Assembly (NCBI RefSeq): GCF_022829445.1
Contig: NZ_JAKSXY010000012.1
Coordinates: 1 to 32,764 of the forward strand
From: Methylobacterium sp. J-068
GTDB lineage: Bacteria > Pseudomonadota > Alphaproteobacteria > Rhizobiales > Beijerinckiaceae
DNA: 32,764 nucleotides
Direction: 5' to 3'
In this document: piece after piece, positions 24,969 through 32,764 of the stretch
Layout: each line of letters starts with the position of its first letter
Numbering within the stretch: position 1 is the stretch's first letter
Notes under the pieces: model-generated
The model's database searches: none
Seen by the model: the letters and a program-made list of their open reading frames with translations, nothing else
Told to the model about the DNA's origin: nothing
Program-made: the position numbers and the translations under genes

Positions 24969-26123
24969 TCAAGATGTCGTTTCAACGATAAATCGAGCCC
25001 GATAGTAAAGCTCATCGAACGTCAAGATTTCCGGGCTCCGGACGTTGCGCCGATAAAGCTCAAATGATTTGAATTTACTAACATTGATGCCACGTTCGGT
25101 TTGGAATTGATCTAAACTGCCAACTACCAGGAAAGCTCGTGGAGCTATGTTAAACAAAGTTTCTCCGGTCGGATCTCCATCTTTGCTAGCAGGGGAAATC
25201 TGCCTTCCGAACTCTTCGATAGCAGCGTGGACGGTAACCTGTGATTGCGCAACACCGCCTGCCAGCTCTGAGGAGGGAGCCCACGTGTCCGATCGATAAG
25301 GTTTCCCCTCAAGCAGAGCAGTATCGTGCCGTTTTATCTCTACGAAACAAAGAGAGTTAATTTCGGCCTGTGTTTTCATTACGCCGTCAGCGCGTTTTCC
25401 TGCGCCTTCTAAATTATGCCCTCGAGTCACTTGCTCAAGTTTACGGTCTTCAAGGCCACTAAGAAAAATATAGGATAGCCCATATCCGAATATCCATGTG
25501 TTATGCTCAAAGAAATATTGCCAGAGCGCTTCCGGTGTTTTATTTTCTTCAACGCAGCAAGCGGCAAAAAATTCAGATTCTATAAGTAATCTCTCAAATA
25601 CATGGAGTTGTTGTCTCCTATATCCCAGGGCTACAACATCATGAGCCAAATTTTCCTGTGAGGCAATTTGCAGGAATAGTTCCTGATTCTCAGCGAATAG
25701 CTGCTGAGCTCTGCCAGCCTCCAACTTGTCTGCGCCAGGATCCAGAGCGGGTAAACTTACATGGCCGGGATGCTTTATCTCTGCGGTTTGAATGGTTCGC
25801 GCAAAATCCAGCAAGGTTTTAATCTCGGCGCCGACAAGCGAAAAATATTCATGTGAACCGGAGTTGCTGAACCTCTGAATGGTGAGAACGCTTACACTGC
25901 GATCTTTCTCATAAAACGTTGCTTTAATCTCGTATCGGCCCTTTGGAGTCGTGCGTAGAACAACCTGTCCCCCCTCAGTGATAGCTGCTGCTCCCTCTTC
26001 TCCATCGATCACTGTAGACATGATGCGTACCGGATTTCCTCGTCCAAGTTGATCGATACTGCGGCTGATACTGGCTCGGCCCGGGGTTTTCCTCCAGAAC
26101 CAATCGGCTTCATTACCTGCCAT
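24969..26123 (-). CDS. sduA: Shedu-type DUF4263 nuclease
   Basis: The 384-residue protein has the DUF4263 domain in its C-terminal half: FFEHNTWIFGYGLSYIFLSG (about 225), RADGVM (about 243), CFVEIKRHDTALL (about 255, the E-x-K nuclease element) and RSDTWAPSSELAGGVAQSQV (about 271). SduA proteins of the Shedu system act alone as oligomeric DNA nucleases against phages and plasmids; the N-terminal part (1-150) varies and senses the target. The frame is open back to 26492, but the extension overlaps the divergent gene and looks like chance sequence; the ATG at 26123 with an upstream AGGTAG is preferred. GC is clearly lower than in the neighbouring operon, a sign of separate acquisition. Confidence 0.85.
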   Translation of the reverse strand: MAGNEADWFWRKTPGRASISRSIDQLGRGNPVRIMSTVIDGEEGAAAITEGGQVVLRTTPKGRYEIKATFYEKDRSVSVLTIQRFSNSGSHEYFSLVGAEIKTLLDFARTIQTAEIKHPGHVSLPALDPGADKLEAGRAQQLFAENQELFLQIASQENLAHDVVALGYRRQQLHVFERLLIESEFFAACCVEENKTPEALWQYFFEHNTWIFGYGLSYIFLSGLEDRKLEQVTRGHNLEGAGKRADGVMKTQAEINSLCFVEIKRHDTALLEGKPYRSDTWAPSSELAGGVAQSQVTVHAAIEEFGRQISPASKDGDPTGETLFNIAPRAFLVVGSLDQFQTERGINVSKFKSFELYRRNVRSPEILTFDELYYRARFIVETTS

Positions 26124-26479
26124 GCCTATTCTACCTGAGAACTTTTCAACATCACATGTCGGGCCGTGGCGGCGTGCCAATCTCGACCATTCAATGTCGA
26201 GATGTGCTGAGCATTGAGATCGGCAGCGACAACCCTGAGCAGCCAAGCACGGCCGCACCTTCGTTTCACGGCCCCGATCAGGCGCTTGGACGCCGGTTTT
26301 GGGGCGTTTTGCACCGGGGCTCAAGGGCAGGGATCGGACCATTGTGACAGAGACGATCCGAAAAATCTGGCCTACCAAAAATAAGTCACTGATATAAAAC
26401 AATAAAACTTTGCACGAAAAAACGGCGAGCCCGCAGAAAGAGTATCTGTTATAAATAGCGCAGTGTGACAGGTTGCTGA
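26124..26479. promoter_or_regulatory. Divergent promoter region between Shedu and an unknown nuclease gene
   Basis: The 356-bp gap serves two genes that read away from each other. Bases 26360-26460 are AT-rich and contain TATAAAT at 26450-26456, a possible -10 box, 24 bp before the ATG at 26480, without a good -35 box. No clear palindrome was found. The arrangement suggests both genes may be expressed under joint control. Confidence 0.4.
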
Positions 26480-28096
26480 ATGGCCAGCCCAAGCGTCGAA
26501 CAAATTCTCCTCACCGAGGGGCCCTGCCTGACATCCAGGCTCTGTGCGATCCTGGAAGCCGGAGGGCTGTCATCCAGTGCCGCGCGCCAACGTGTTTCGC
26601 GTGCGCCGGCAAAAGTTAAGCGTCTGGACGGCCTAGTTTTCCCCCATCGCGTCAGATTTGCGTATCACGAGTCCCAATTCAATAGCGAGGGCTATTGGAA
26701 CGGCCTGCTGAACTGTCTCTCCGAAAGCAACACGGCATACATGCCAGCGATAAAGGCCGTCGAGGCGAGAGGAGGCATCGTACCGCAGTCACACTTCGGC
26801 ATCATCTGCGGCGCGCCTTTGAAGCAGAAGAAGCATCTCTCTCCCGAGACGATCATCGAACGGCTCACAAATGTTCGATTGCTGAAGAAAACTCATGTCG
26901 AGGGCATTGGAGATTGTATCTCCCTCGGGGACAAGATCGGCGGAGACGAAGCGTCGGAGGATCTGCTCCGCGCAAGATTGCTGGCGGAAAAGATCTTGCT
27001 GAATGCCGTGAAGGAATGGGCAAAAAACCTCGGTTTGGCGAGCTACAACAAAATCGAAGTTCGAGACGAGCAGCCTGACAATCCCAGGGTCGGGACTTTC
27101 AGTTGGGATCTAACCGGACCAAGCTATCTTCAGCCAATGCGACGCACGAATAAGCAGGGTAAAATACAGCCCGGTTTTCTAGTGTGCGATGTCGCCCTTA
27201 CCGGAGGGGTCCCTCATGAAGTCATCGTCAATTCGTTCATAAAGAAAATTTCGACACTTCAACGCTTAAATCTTTCAACGCCGATACTACCGATCCTGAT
27301 TACCGACGGGTACGACAGGGAAGCATTCAGTGCCGGACGCTCCCACGGGATCGTCATGGGCACCGTCAAATCGTTGTTCGGACATGATGTGGCGCGCGGC
27401 CTGGACATTCTGCTCAGAGTTCTCACGAGCGCAGCAGCCACCGCCGCCCAAAGTCCGGAAGCCATTACAGAGATATTCAGCAAGCTTTCAACCATCGAAG
27501 GCGCTGCGGGCAATCTTCGCGGCCCGTTATTCGAAATGATCGTGGGGTTCTGTGTCAAGCGGGTCGAGGGCGGGTCAATCGAAATCGGGGATAGGGTAAC
27601 CAATCCAAGCAACGGGGCGAAGGCCGAAATCGATGTTCGGCTGACCCGGGAGAACAAACAGTTTCACTGCTATGAATGCAAAGGCTATCATGCCGGTAAC
27701 AGAGTCAATCTGGCAGAAGTCGAAAAATGGGCCAAAGAGAAGGTGCCGGCGATTTATGGGTATATGAAATCGCACGGTACGTTCAAGGACTACAAAGCCA
27801 GCTTCAATTTCTGGACAACCTCGTCGTTCAACGACGATGCGGCTGAATTTTTAGTGAATTACGCCAAACGGACTAAAAAATACTCTATTGGGTTTAAGGA
27901 TGGAAAGGCGGTCCGTCAGTACGCGGCTGAAGCCTCATCAAAGAGCATCATCGAGATACTAGACCAGCACTATCTGGCGGAGCCTCTCACCAAAATAATC
28001 ATAAAACACAATCCGTCCAATAAGATACCAAGCGTCGAGCAGCAAAGCCCGGCATCGGCGCTTATCGAAGAGGTGGATTTCGAGGACGAGCTGTAA
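26480..28096 (+). CDS. Unrecognised protein with a winged-helix start and a PD-(D/E)xK-like core
   Basis: The 538-residue protein belongs to no family I can name. Its first 60 residues (VEQILLTEGPCLTSRLCAIL...LSSSAARQRVSRAPAKVKRL) look like a DNA-binding winged helix. Near residue 383 it reads NGAKAEIDVRLT and then FHCYECKGYH (about 395-404): the spacing of Asp and E-x-K is that of a PD-(D/E)xK nuclease. EVEKWAKEKVPAIYGYM follows as the usual helix. The middle (about 225-330) is uncharacterised and may sense a substrate. Its position, divergent from Shedu and inside a defence island, suggests antiviral function. It may be a stand-alone restriction enzyme or the partner of the Shedu protein. 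No signal peptide or membrane segment is seen. Confidence 0.7.
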   Translation: MASPSVEQILLTEGPCLTSRLCAILEAGGLSSSAARQRVSRAPAKVKRLDGLVFPHRVRFAYHESQFNSEGYWNGLLNCLSESNTAYMPAIKAVEARGGIVPQSHFGIICGAPLKQKKHLSPETIIERLTNVRLLKKTHVEGIGDCISLGDKIGGDEASEDLLRARLLAEKILLNAVKEWAKNLGLASYNKIEVRDEQPDNPRVGTFSWDLTGPSYLQPMRRTNKQGKIQPGFLVCDVALTGGVPHEVIVNSFIKKISTLQRLNLSTPILPILITDGYDREAFSAGRSHGIVMGTVKSLFGHDVARGLDILLRVLTSAAATAAQSPEAITEIFSKLSTIEGAAGNLRGPLFEMIVGFCVKRVEGGSIEIGDRVTNPSNGAKAEIDVRLTRENKQFHCYECKGYHAGNRVNLAEVEKWAKEKVPAIYGYMKSHGTFKDYKASFNFWTTSSFNDDAAEFLVNYAKRTKKYSIGFKDGKAVRQYAAEASSKSIIEILDQHYLAEPLTKIIIKHNPSNKIPSVEQQSPASALIEEVDFEDEL

Positions 28097-28227
28097 GCTC
28101 CGGATGCGACAGCCCCCCTGCCACGTGGCGAACGCGGGGGCCAGAGCGTCACTGGGCGGCTCAGCCGGGACCGGAGCCACGCGCAGCGTAGCGAGCATGG
28201 CGAGGACCGACCTACTTGATGCGTCTT

Positions 28228-28244
28228 TGGGGGCAGCGCCCCCA
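28228..28244. terminator. GC-rich hairpin in the gene-free gap after the unknown nuclease gene
   Basis: TGGGGGC-AGC-GCCCCCA is a perfect 7-bp stem with a 3-base loop, 130 bp downstream of the stop at 28096. There is no U-tract on either side, so intrinsic termination is uncertain; it could instead belong to a mobilisation or transfer-origin region. The whole gap 28097-28841 contains no gene that I can support. Confidence 0.35.
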
Positions 28245-28841
28245 GCCAAGCGCCTGAATGGACAGACACTCCGCTTGCCCGGCCTTCCTTGCCCCTGGGG
28301 CGTCGGCAGCGGCACCGGATCGAGGCGGGCGCAGCCCGTCCAGGTAACGCGAGCGCGGTTCCTGTCCTGGCAGCCCTGCACAGTGCTTCACAGCCGGCGA
28401 AGTTGCGGCAACGTCACAGGGCTGGACCTTGTGTGAGTCGAACGAAGCAGGCGGCGATTGATGGATTTCCATTGGCGTTCAGCAAGCTAGGACCAGCGCA
28501 GGTGCCGGGGAGCTTCGATGACAGGGGGAGGTGCGGCACATCCATCCGGGCAGGGGCCGGCCGCAGCGCCGCCGAACCGAGGGCCGTCAGGGTGGCAACG
28601 GCTAAAACGGCGCCTCAACCGGGTCCACCTGGTCACGCGAATATCGCTCGGCATTCTCCTGATGGCGATACATTGAAGCTTCCTCCCGCCGCTATTAGCC
28701 GGTGATTGTACCAGTCGGGTCAGAACTTCACGCCGGTCAAAGCATCGAAAGCGGCCATCAACGGCTATATCGACAGTGTGAACCCAGCTAGGCAAAGCAG
28801 AAGACAGCTGCTGCACGTCTGAGTGCGGAAACGGATTTTGG

Positions 28842-29504
28842 ATGGATCGCACGCGCCTCAAACGATGGGTCGGCTGGGCCCTGTCCCCGAGCCGGATGGC
28901 GGCCAAGGCCCGCATCGACCGCGGCGAGATCGGCTCCGCGCGCCAGCTGAGACAGTGGAATTTCGCATTCCAGGCCATCACGGCCGAGATCTGCTGCATC
29001 AGCATCGCGGACCGGCTCCTTGGATGGCACCTCCCCAGCCTGCTGTATGTCGCCGCCGGCGTCTACGCCTTCGGCCGCGTCAACGAGCTCGTGGTCGCTT
29101 TCTTCCGCGATGCGCTCGACAGGCTGGAAGGCAAAGAGCCGCGCATCAGGCTGGAGAAGTCTGAGCGCATCACCCTGCTCGGGATCGGCTATGTCGAGAT
29201 CATCGCGCAGTTCGGCCTGATCCATCTGGCGGGGCAGGCATTGTCTACAGACTGTGCGTACAAGCCTCCGCTACGGGATGCGTTCGACGCCGTCTATTTC
29301 AGCGCCGTGACGATCACGACGACGGGGTTCGGCGATATCGCACCACTAGATCCGCTGCCTCGCCTCGCGACCATGTACGAGGCGGTGATCGGCATCGTGT
29401 TTCTGGCCCTGGCCCTCGGGTCCTACCTGTCCTTCACCGTCAAACCCGAAGCTGCGAGCGATGGGAAAACAGGCGTGGAGACATGCGAGGCGTCGCCCCC
29501 ATAG
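28842..29504 (+). CDS. Two-pore-helix-type potassium channel family protein
   Basis: The 220-residue protein has about four hydrophobic segments (about residues 45-62, 62-85, 108-128 and 175-200). A pore loop with selectivity filter TITTTGFGD (about 160-168) precedes the last segment, VYFSAVTITTTGFGDIAPLDPLP being the classic ion-channel signature region. TTTGFGD instead of TVGYGD is a common bacterial variant. It lacks a ligand-binding RCK domain. The N-terminal 25 residues are basic. It stands alone between the defence island and the partition genes. It may contribute potassium transport or act as a membrane effector of a defence response; the sequence gives no proof of either. Confidence 0.8.
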   Translation: MDRTRLKRWVGWALSPSRMAAKARIDRGEIGSARQLRQWNFAFQAITAEICCISIADRLLGWHLPSLLYVAAGVYAFGRVNELVVAFFRDALDRLEGKEPRIRLEKSERITLLGIGYVEIIAQFGLIHLAGQALSTDCAYKPPLRDAFDAVYFSAVTITTTGFGDIAPLDPLPRLATMYEAVIGIVFLALALGSYLSFTVKPEAASDGKTGVETCEASPP

Positions 29505-29804
29505 TTCGAATGAGCGTCCCCTCCAGGGCCGTGCTCTACTCGGCTTCGCCTCCCGGAACCCGGTTGCCGGTTTCCGCCAGGCGGTGACGATCGCTGACCC
29601 AAAGGCAAAGAGGGGCTGACCGCCCCCGCCATCAAGGACTGGACGCGAGCGCGTCGGCCGGGGTGTCTCCGGTTTTCGCGAAGGGCTGCAAACCGGGAGA
29701 TCCCCCTCCCCGGCCGCCGATCCTGGACGGCTTCCCCCCGCTCATTGGCGCTTGGCCTAGCGGGGTTGCATGCGCAACCCTTTAAGCAACGAAGAGAAAA
29801 GACG
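29505..29804. other. Gene-free spacer before the parB relic
   Basis: The 300-bp stretch contains only short frames without recognisable products. It ends 1 bp before the ATG of the decayed parB-like gene. It probably once carried that gene's leader and promoter; no canonical promoter was recognised. Confidence 0.4.
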
Positions 29805-30667
29805 ATGACTACCAATGCTTTACGTGAAATCTCCCTGACCAAACTGACGCAGTAGAACGGCAGTGTCCGCAAGACTGGCGTCGAGACAGGCATCGACGAA
29901 ATGGCGGCGTCGATTGCCGCGCACGGCCTGATCAATCCCCTAACCATCTGCTCGGCCCCCAAGGGCAAGTTCGTCGTCGTGGCGGGGCAGCGGCGGTTGC
30001 TGGCCCTCAAGAAGCTGGCGAAGGACGGCGCGATCCCGAAGACCCACCGGGTCGCCTGCACCATGCGGGACGACTAGACGGACCCAGTCGAACTGTCCCT
30101 CGCCGAGAATGTCGTGCGGGTGACCACGGAGAAGCTGGACGCCCTCGCCGGGGAGGTGAAGGCGGAAGGCTGGTAGTGGGCCGAAGCGCGGCTTTCGTTC
30201 GGCTGGACCGACTGGCAGGACTTCGAGAAAGTGGAGGCCGAGCTCGCGATCGACGAGGACGACGATACCGCCCTGTCATGGTCGCACGAGGCGAAGGCCA
30301 TCGCCGGAGCCGTGGTCATCCTGTCCTATGCCGGGGAAGCGGTGATCGAGCGCGGGCTGATCTGTCTCGGCGAGATCGAGCCGGAGGCGGACGAGGGGAA
30401 CGGCGCGACCGGGGACGACGACGAGGACGCGACAGCCGGCCCCCTGCCCTGCCCGCGTCACTGGTCGAGGATCTGACGGCGCAGCGGACGGCGGCTTTGC
30501 GGATCGAACTGGCCCGCAGCCCCGAAACGGCGCTTGCCCTCACCGTGCATACGATGGCGACATCGGTGTTCTACCATACCGGCACCGGCGTCCTGAAAGC
30601 CTGGATCACGCGGCAGTCCCTGCGCTCCTCAGATGCATACCAAAGTGGCTTCACGACAACGTGTTGA
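29805..30667 (+). pseudogene. Degenerate ParB/RepB-type partition gene
   Basis: From the ATG at 29805, one frame reads as a plasmid ParB: IDEMAASIAAHGLINPLTIC, VVVAGQRRLLALKKLA, PVELSLAENVVRV. Three in-frame stops interrupt it, all TAG (29853, 30075, 30174). After LAENVVRV the sequence jumps to EKLDALAGEVKAEGW, so roughly 180 codons, including the helix-turn-helix and most of the centromere-binding core, are missing without a frameshift. Further on the frame ends at TGA 30474, while the expected continuation, LPASLVEDLTAQRTAALRIE to WITRQSLRSS, is found in the neighbouring frame; a one-base shift near 30445 explains this. The gene cannot make a working ParB by normal decoding. It converges with the functional par operon. 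Confidence 0.88.
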
Positions 30668-30674
30668 CACGTCA
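30661..30674. promoter_or_regulatory. 14-bp repeat downstream of the par operon, possible parS
   Basis: GTGTTGACACGTCA occurs here, between the 3' ends of the parB relic and the RHH gene, and again identically at 31796-31809, upstream of parA. It contains two overlapping near-palindromes (GTGT-TG-ACAC and TGAC-AC-GTCA). Two perfect copies on either side of the operon fit a partition-site or operator role for the RHH protein. Confidence 0.5.
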
Positions 30675-30687
30675 ACTCGTTGTTCTG

Positions 30688-31029
30688 TCATCGTGTCTTC
30701 GCGATGCGTCCTTTTCCGCGCTTTGCGAGGAGATCGCTGATCGCCTCCATCATCACGTCCTGGGTAGTCATATCGTGATCCAAGCCAACGAGCTTGATCA
30801 TGCGATAGATCTCCGGCTCTACCCAGACGGTGATCCCACGGGCGCCCTCACGAGTGGCCGAGCGCTTCGTCTTGCCCTCCCCCCGGAGCTTCGTTGCCGC
30901 CTTTGGAGGCTTCAGTGATGGAACAGGCTCGGCGGCTTCCGCCTCGTCGACGGCGGGCTCCTCGCGGCGGCCGGTGGAGATGCTGTCGTTCACGGCTGCC
31001 CGAAGGCTAAAGCGAGGTGCGGCGCTCAT
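30688..31029 (-). CDS. Ribbon-helix-helix partner of ParA (centromere-binding protein)
   Basis: The 113-residue protein has a disordered, charged first half (Glu/Ala/Pro-rich, then lysine- and arginine-rich RGEGKTKRSATR) and a C-terminal RHH domain (ARGITVWVEPEIYRMIKLVG, then TTQDVMMEAISDLLAKRGK). Small RHH proteins of this type (ParG/ParR-like) bind the centromere and stimulate ParA ATPase with their flexible tail. Its ATG overlaps the parA stop, the normal order of type Ib partition operons. It probably binds the 14-bp repeats on either side of the operon and represses it. Confidence 0.85.
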   Translation of the reverse strand: MSAAPRFSLRAAVNDSISTGRREEPAVDEAEAAEPVPSLKPPKAATKLRGEGKTKRSATREGARGITVWVEPEIYRMIKLVGLDHDMTTQDVMMEAISDLLAKRGKGRIAKTR

Positions 31030-31682
31030 GCTGCCTCAACGGTGTTGGAAGCCTGCGGCATCTGCAGGCCGATTTCAGCGGCTACCCAGCGGAACAGTTC
31101 ATCGACCTCAGCAGCTGCCCTGCCCGCCGGCTCAATCTCCAGAGCCGTACGTCCAGGAATGAAGCCGCGGGAGAAGCTGACGCGCTGGTAGATGGCACCC
31201 GGGTAAACCGGTATGTCTCGCTGCTGAAGACCTTCACGAGCCTCTTCGAGATCGTACTCCGTGCTGGTGTTGCAGGCATTGAAGACGACCCAGGACGGCT
31301 TCCTCGCGATCGTAGCGAGGTCATAGGTCTGACCGATCGCATCGATGTCGAGGATCGATGCCCGGCATGGAATCAGAACGAGATCGGCCGCCTTGCACGC
31401 AACCAGAGCCGGGCGATCGGCATGAGGAGCCGAATCGATGATGAGGAGATCAAGCCCGCCAGCGGCGGCTTGGCCCTTCAGGTGGTCCAATTGCTCAGCG
31501 CTGGTGACCACCGCCTCGGGGTGATCCTTACGTCGTTCAGACCACTTCCAAGCTGACGATTGCGGGTCGAGGTCTGCGATGGCGACCTGCAGGCCAGCGT
31601 GATGAGCGGCGACGGCAAGGTGCAGAGCCAAGGTGGTTTTACCGGCTCCTCCCTTCTGACTGACCAGGGCAAGTGTGCGCAT
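31026..31682 (-). CDS. parA: ParA-type partition ATPase
   Basis: The 218-residue protein has the deviant Walker A QKGGAGKTTLALHLA (about 9-23) with the extra lysine of the ParA/MinD family, IADLDPQSSAW (about 35-45, switch I) and LDLLIIDSAPHAD (about 79-91, Walker B). It lacks the long N-terminal DNA-binding part of type Ia ParA proteins, so it is a small type Ib ParA. AGGAGG lies upstream of its ATG. The next gene, the RHH partner, overlaps its stop. It moves plasmid copies apart over the nucleoid. Confidence 0.95.
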   Translation of the reverse strand: MRTLALVSQKGGAGKTTLALHLAVAAHHAGLQVAIADLDPQSSAWKWSERRKDHPEAVVTSAEQLDHLKGQAAAGGLDLLIIDSAPHADRPALVACKAADLVLIPCRASILDIDAIGQTYDLATIARKPSWVVFNACNTSTEYDLEEAREGLQQRDIPVYPGAIYQRVSFSRGFIPGRTALEIEPAGRAAAEVDELFRWVAAEIGLQMPQASNTVEAA

Positions 31683-31726
31683 CGTGTTGACCTCCTGACG
31701 GGCTGTCGAGCTGACCTAACATCACG

Positions 31727-31786
31727 GCAACGGGTTTACACTTCATCAACGCAACGAGATGACCCCGCAACGCGTCAGACCGTTGC
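31727..31786. promoter_or_regulatory. Repeated GCAACG motifs upstream of parA
   Basis: GCAACG occurs at 31727, 31751 and 31767, and inverted (CGTTGC) at 31781, within the 110-bp leader of parA. Spacing is 24, 16 and 14 bp. Such a cluster could form operators for ParA/RHH autoregulation. The motif is short and partly expected by chance in this GC-rich DNA. Confidence 0.3.
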
Positions 31787-31795
31787 TTTGAAAGC

Positions 31796-31809
31796 GTGTT
31801 GACACGTCA
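31796..31809. promoter_or_regulatory. 14-bp repeat upstream of parA, possible parS/operator
   Basis: This is the second exact copy of GTGTTGACACGTCA (first at 30661-30674), 114 bp upstream of the parA ATG. It is followed by related half-sites (TGACAC at 31816, GTCACGATGAC at 31825-31835). Its place in the parA leader fits autoregulation and partition-site function. Confidence 0.5.
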
Positions 31810-32004
31810 CCAGTATGACACGCTGTCACGATGACCGTCTAGCTTCGAGGAGGCGCAGGCACCTACGATCTGCGGACCGAGCACGTTGACTTAAGCATGT
31901 CGAGCACGCGACATGGCACTTCCGGCAGGCTCGCTTCGGCGAGTCGTAAGCCGACCACCATCAGGGATTAGTCGCCGCGAGAAAGACCTAAGCCCAAAAC
32001 GCCA

Positions 32005-32036
32005 ACGGCCCCGTTCCCTGGCAGGAACGAGGCCGT
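32005..32036. terminator. Strong GC-rich hairpin upstream of the helix-turn-helix gene
   Basis: ACGGCC-C-CGTTCC and GGAACG-A-GGCCGT pair over 12 of 13 positions around the 6-base loop CTGGCA. A short T-run (CTTTTG at 32050-32055) lies 13 bp after the stem on the plus strand, rather far for a classical terminator. It lies in the gene-free stretch between the par leader and the helix-turn-helix gene, so it could isolate that gene from upstream transcription or shape its leader. Confidence 0.5.
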
Positions 32037-32202
32037 CGAAATCGTGGGGCTTTTGAGGGCCGAGTTGCTTCCCTTCATCAGCCACAACACCGGTCAGGTG
32101 TCAATCGGGGTTGCTTCCCGAAACGATGGCGCTTTGCCTTTTGACGGGGACAGCTCTGGCTGTGCCTCCTGCTTTGCCGCGGCCCGAGCAGGGACCGGGA
32201 CG

Positions 32203-32764
32203 ATGTTTCACGCCGCCATGCAGGCCGCGATCGAAGGCGCGCGAACGCTTGCGCAGATGGACGAGCTGTCTCGCCAGCTTTGGCAGGGACACGGGTCCGG
32301 CGCTCTGGGCGACCAGGAGGCGCAGAGCCTCGCCGAACGCCTCCACGGGCGCCGCAGCGCGATCCGAGAGGGCATCCAGCCGGTCGGCATCCCTGTCGGG
32401 CGGGCAAGTCTGTTCCCGGCTCGCAGGAGCGTCAGGAGCCCTGATCGAGCCGCATCGCTGGAAAGGCGTCGGCTGCTAGCCTGCTCGGGACCCTTGCCGC
32501 CGCAGCTTGCCGCACGCTTTACGGAGGGCCAGAGGGCGGTCCTGCGCATCGTCGGCGACGAGGTCGCGGCCAAGGGCGTGTGTGGCCTCTGCGTCGACGC
32601 CATTGCCGCTCGAGCGGGTGTGTGCCGGCGCCTGGCGCAGGGCGCTCTGCGTCTCGCGGCGGGCGACGGCCTGCTGACGATCGAGGAGCGGCGCCACCAG
32701 GGCCGCAAGAACTCGCCCAACTTGGTGCGCATCATCAGCCGCGAGTGGCAGGCCTGGATCCGCC
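32203..32764 (+). CDS. Helix-turn-helix protein, 5' part (gene crosses the circle join)
   Basis: The gene continues across the join to the stop at 317; the whole product is 245 residues from the ATG at 32203. The N-terminal helical part (MFHAAMQAAIEGARTLAQMD...LWQGH) is followed by a linker and then a winged-helix-like DNA-binding domain: LPPQLAARFTEGQRAVLRIV and VDAIAARAGVCRRLAQGALR (recognition-helix region), then GDGLLTIEERR (wing). The frame stays open upstream to TTG 32065 and GTG 32098, so the start could be earlier. The last 141 bases repeat the window start. It is a possible replication or regulatory protein, unproved. Confidence 0.72.
   Translation, partial: MFHAAMQAAIEGARTLAQMDELSRQLWQGHGSGALGDQEAQSLAERLHGRRSAIREGIQPVGIPVGRASLFPARRSVRSPDRAASLERRRLLACSGPLPPQLAARFTEGQRAVLRIVGDEVAAKGVCGLCVDAIAARAGVCRRLAQGALRLAAGDGLLTIEERRHQGRKNSPNLVRIISREWQAWIR
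32624..32764. repeat. Terminal direct repeat, right copy (circle join)
   Basis: Identical to bases 1-141. It should be counted only once when the circle is drawn; the unique sequence is 1-32623. Confidence 0.93.

Noticed and set aside
26124..26492. N-terminal extension of the Shedu frame to 507 residues
   Set aside because: It would overlap the divergent gene and its promoter region, its composition is unlike the rest, and ATG 26123 is a sensible start.
28097..28841. Possible transfer origin or mobilisation gene in the gap
   Set aside because: Only a GC-rich hairpin was seen; no relaxase frame and no recognisable nic site.

Overview
The window is a closed circular replicon, most likely a plasmid. 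Its first and last 141 bases (1-141 and 32624-32764) are identical, so the true circle is 32,623 bp and one gene runs across the join. A ParA-type partition operon is present, and no rRNA, tRNA or core metabolic genes are seen. High GC in most genes, the ParA/RHH partition type, the degenerate ParB and the helix-turn-helix protein at the join suggest an alphaproteobacterial host, perhaps Hyphomicrobiales/Methylobacteriaceae. That placement is inferred from the style of the genes, not from a marker.

Backbone (about 28.1-32.6 kb, then 0-4.1 kb): a small potassium-channel-like protein, a broken parB-like gene, a parA-RHH operon between two identical 14-bp sites, and a winged-helix-like DNA-binding protein spanning the join. 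A gene-free 2 kb follows, holding a strikingly symmetrical set of GGGAGG repeats centred near base 2000 (candidate origin). Next come a small RHH-like protein, then a serine recombinase and an HNH protein in one overlapping unit. No classical Rep protein and no relaxase are recognisable.

Accessory junction (4.1-8.7 kb): an AT-rich pair of genes (a lipoprotein-like protein and a cysteine-containing partner), a complete IS481-family element, a 5'-truncated IS1-like transposase gene, an AT-rich HNH endonuclease gene, and remnants of IS5- and IS3-type transposase genes.

Defence island (8.7-28.1 kb): three blocks. (1) A four-gene forward operon: a DrmE-like protein, a NERD nuclease/SF1 helicase fusion, a DrmA-like DUF1998-associated helicase and a DrmB-like DUF1998 protein. 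This is a DISARM-like arrangement without drmC and without its own methyltransferase; a decayed vsr-like gene lies just downstream. (2) A convergent five-gene operon on the minus strand: RHH regulator, C5-cytosine methyltransferase, McrB-like AAA+ GTPase/ATPase, McrC-like DUF2357 nuclease, and Vsr mismatch endonuclease. This resembles a LlaJI-like modification-dependent or modification-paired restriction system. (3) A divergent pair: a Shedu-type DUF4263 nuclease and an unrecognised 538-residue protein with a likely PD-(D/E)xK core.

The most interesting points are the incomplete DISARM-like operon next to an independent cytosine methyltransferase operon, the uncharacterised nuclease divergent from Shedu, the concentric inverted repeats, and the parB relic whose in-frame interruptions are all amber codons.
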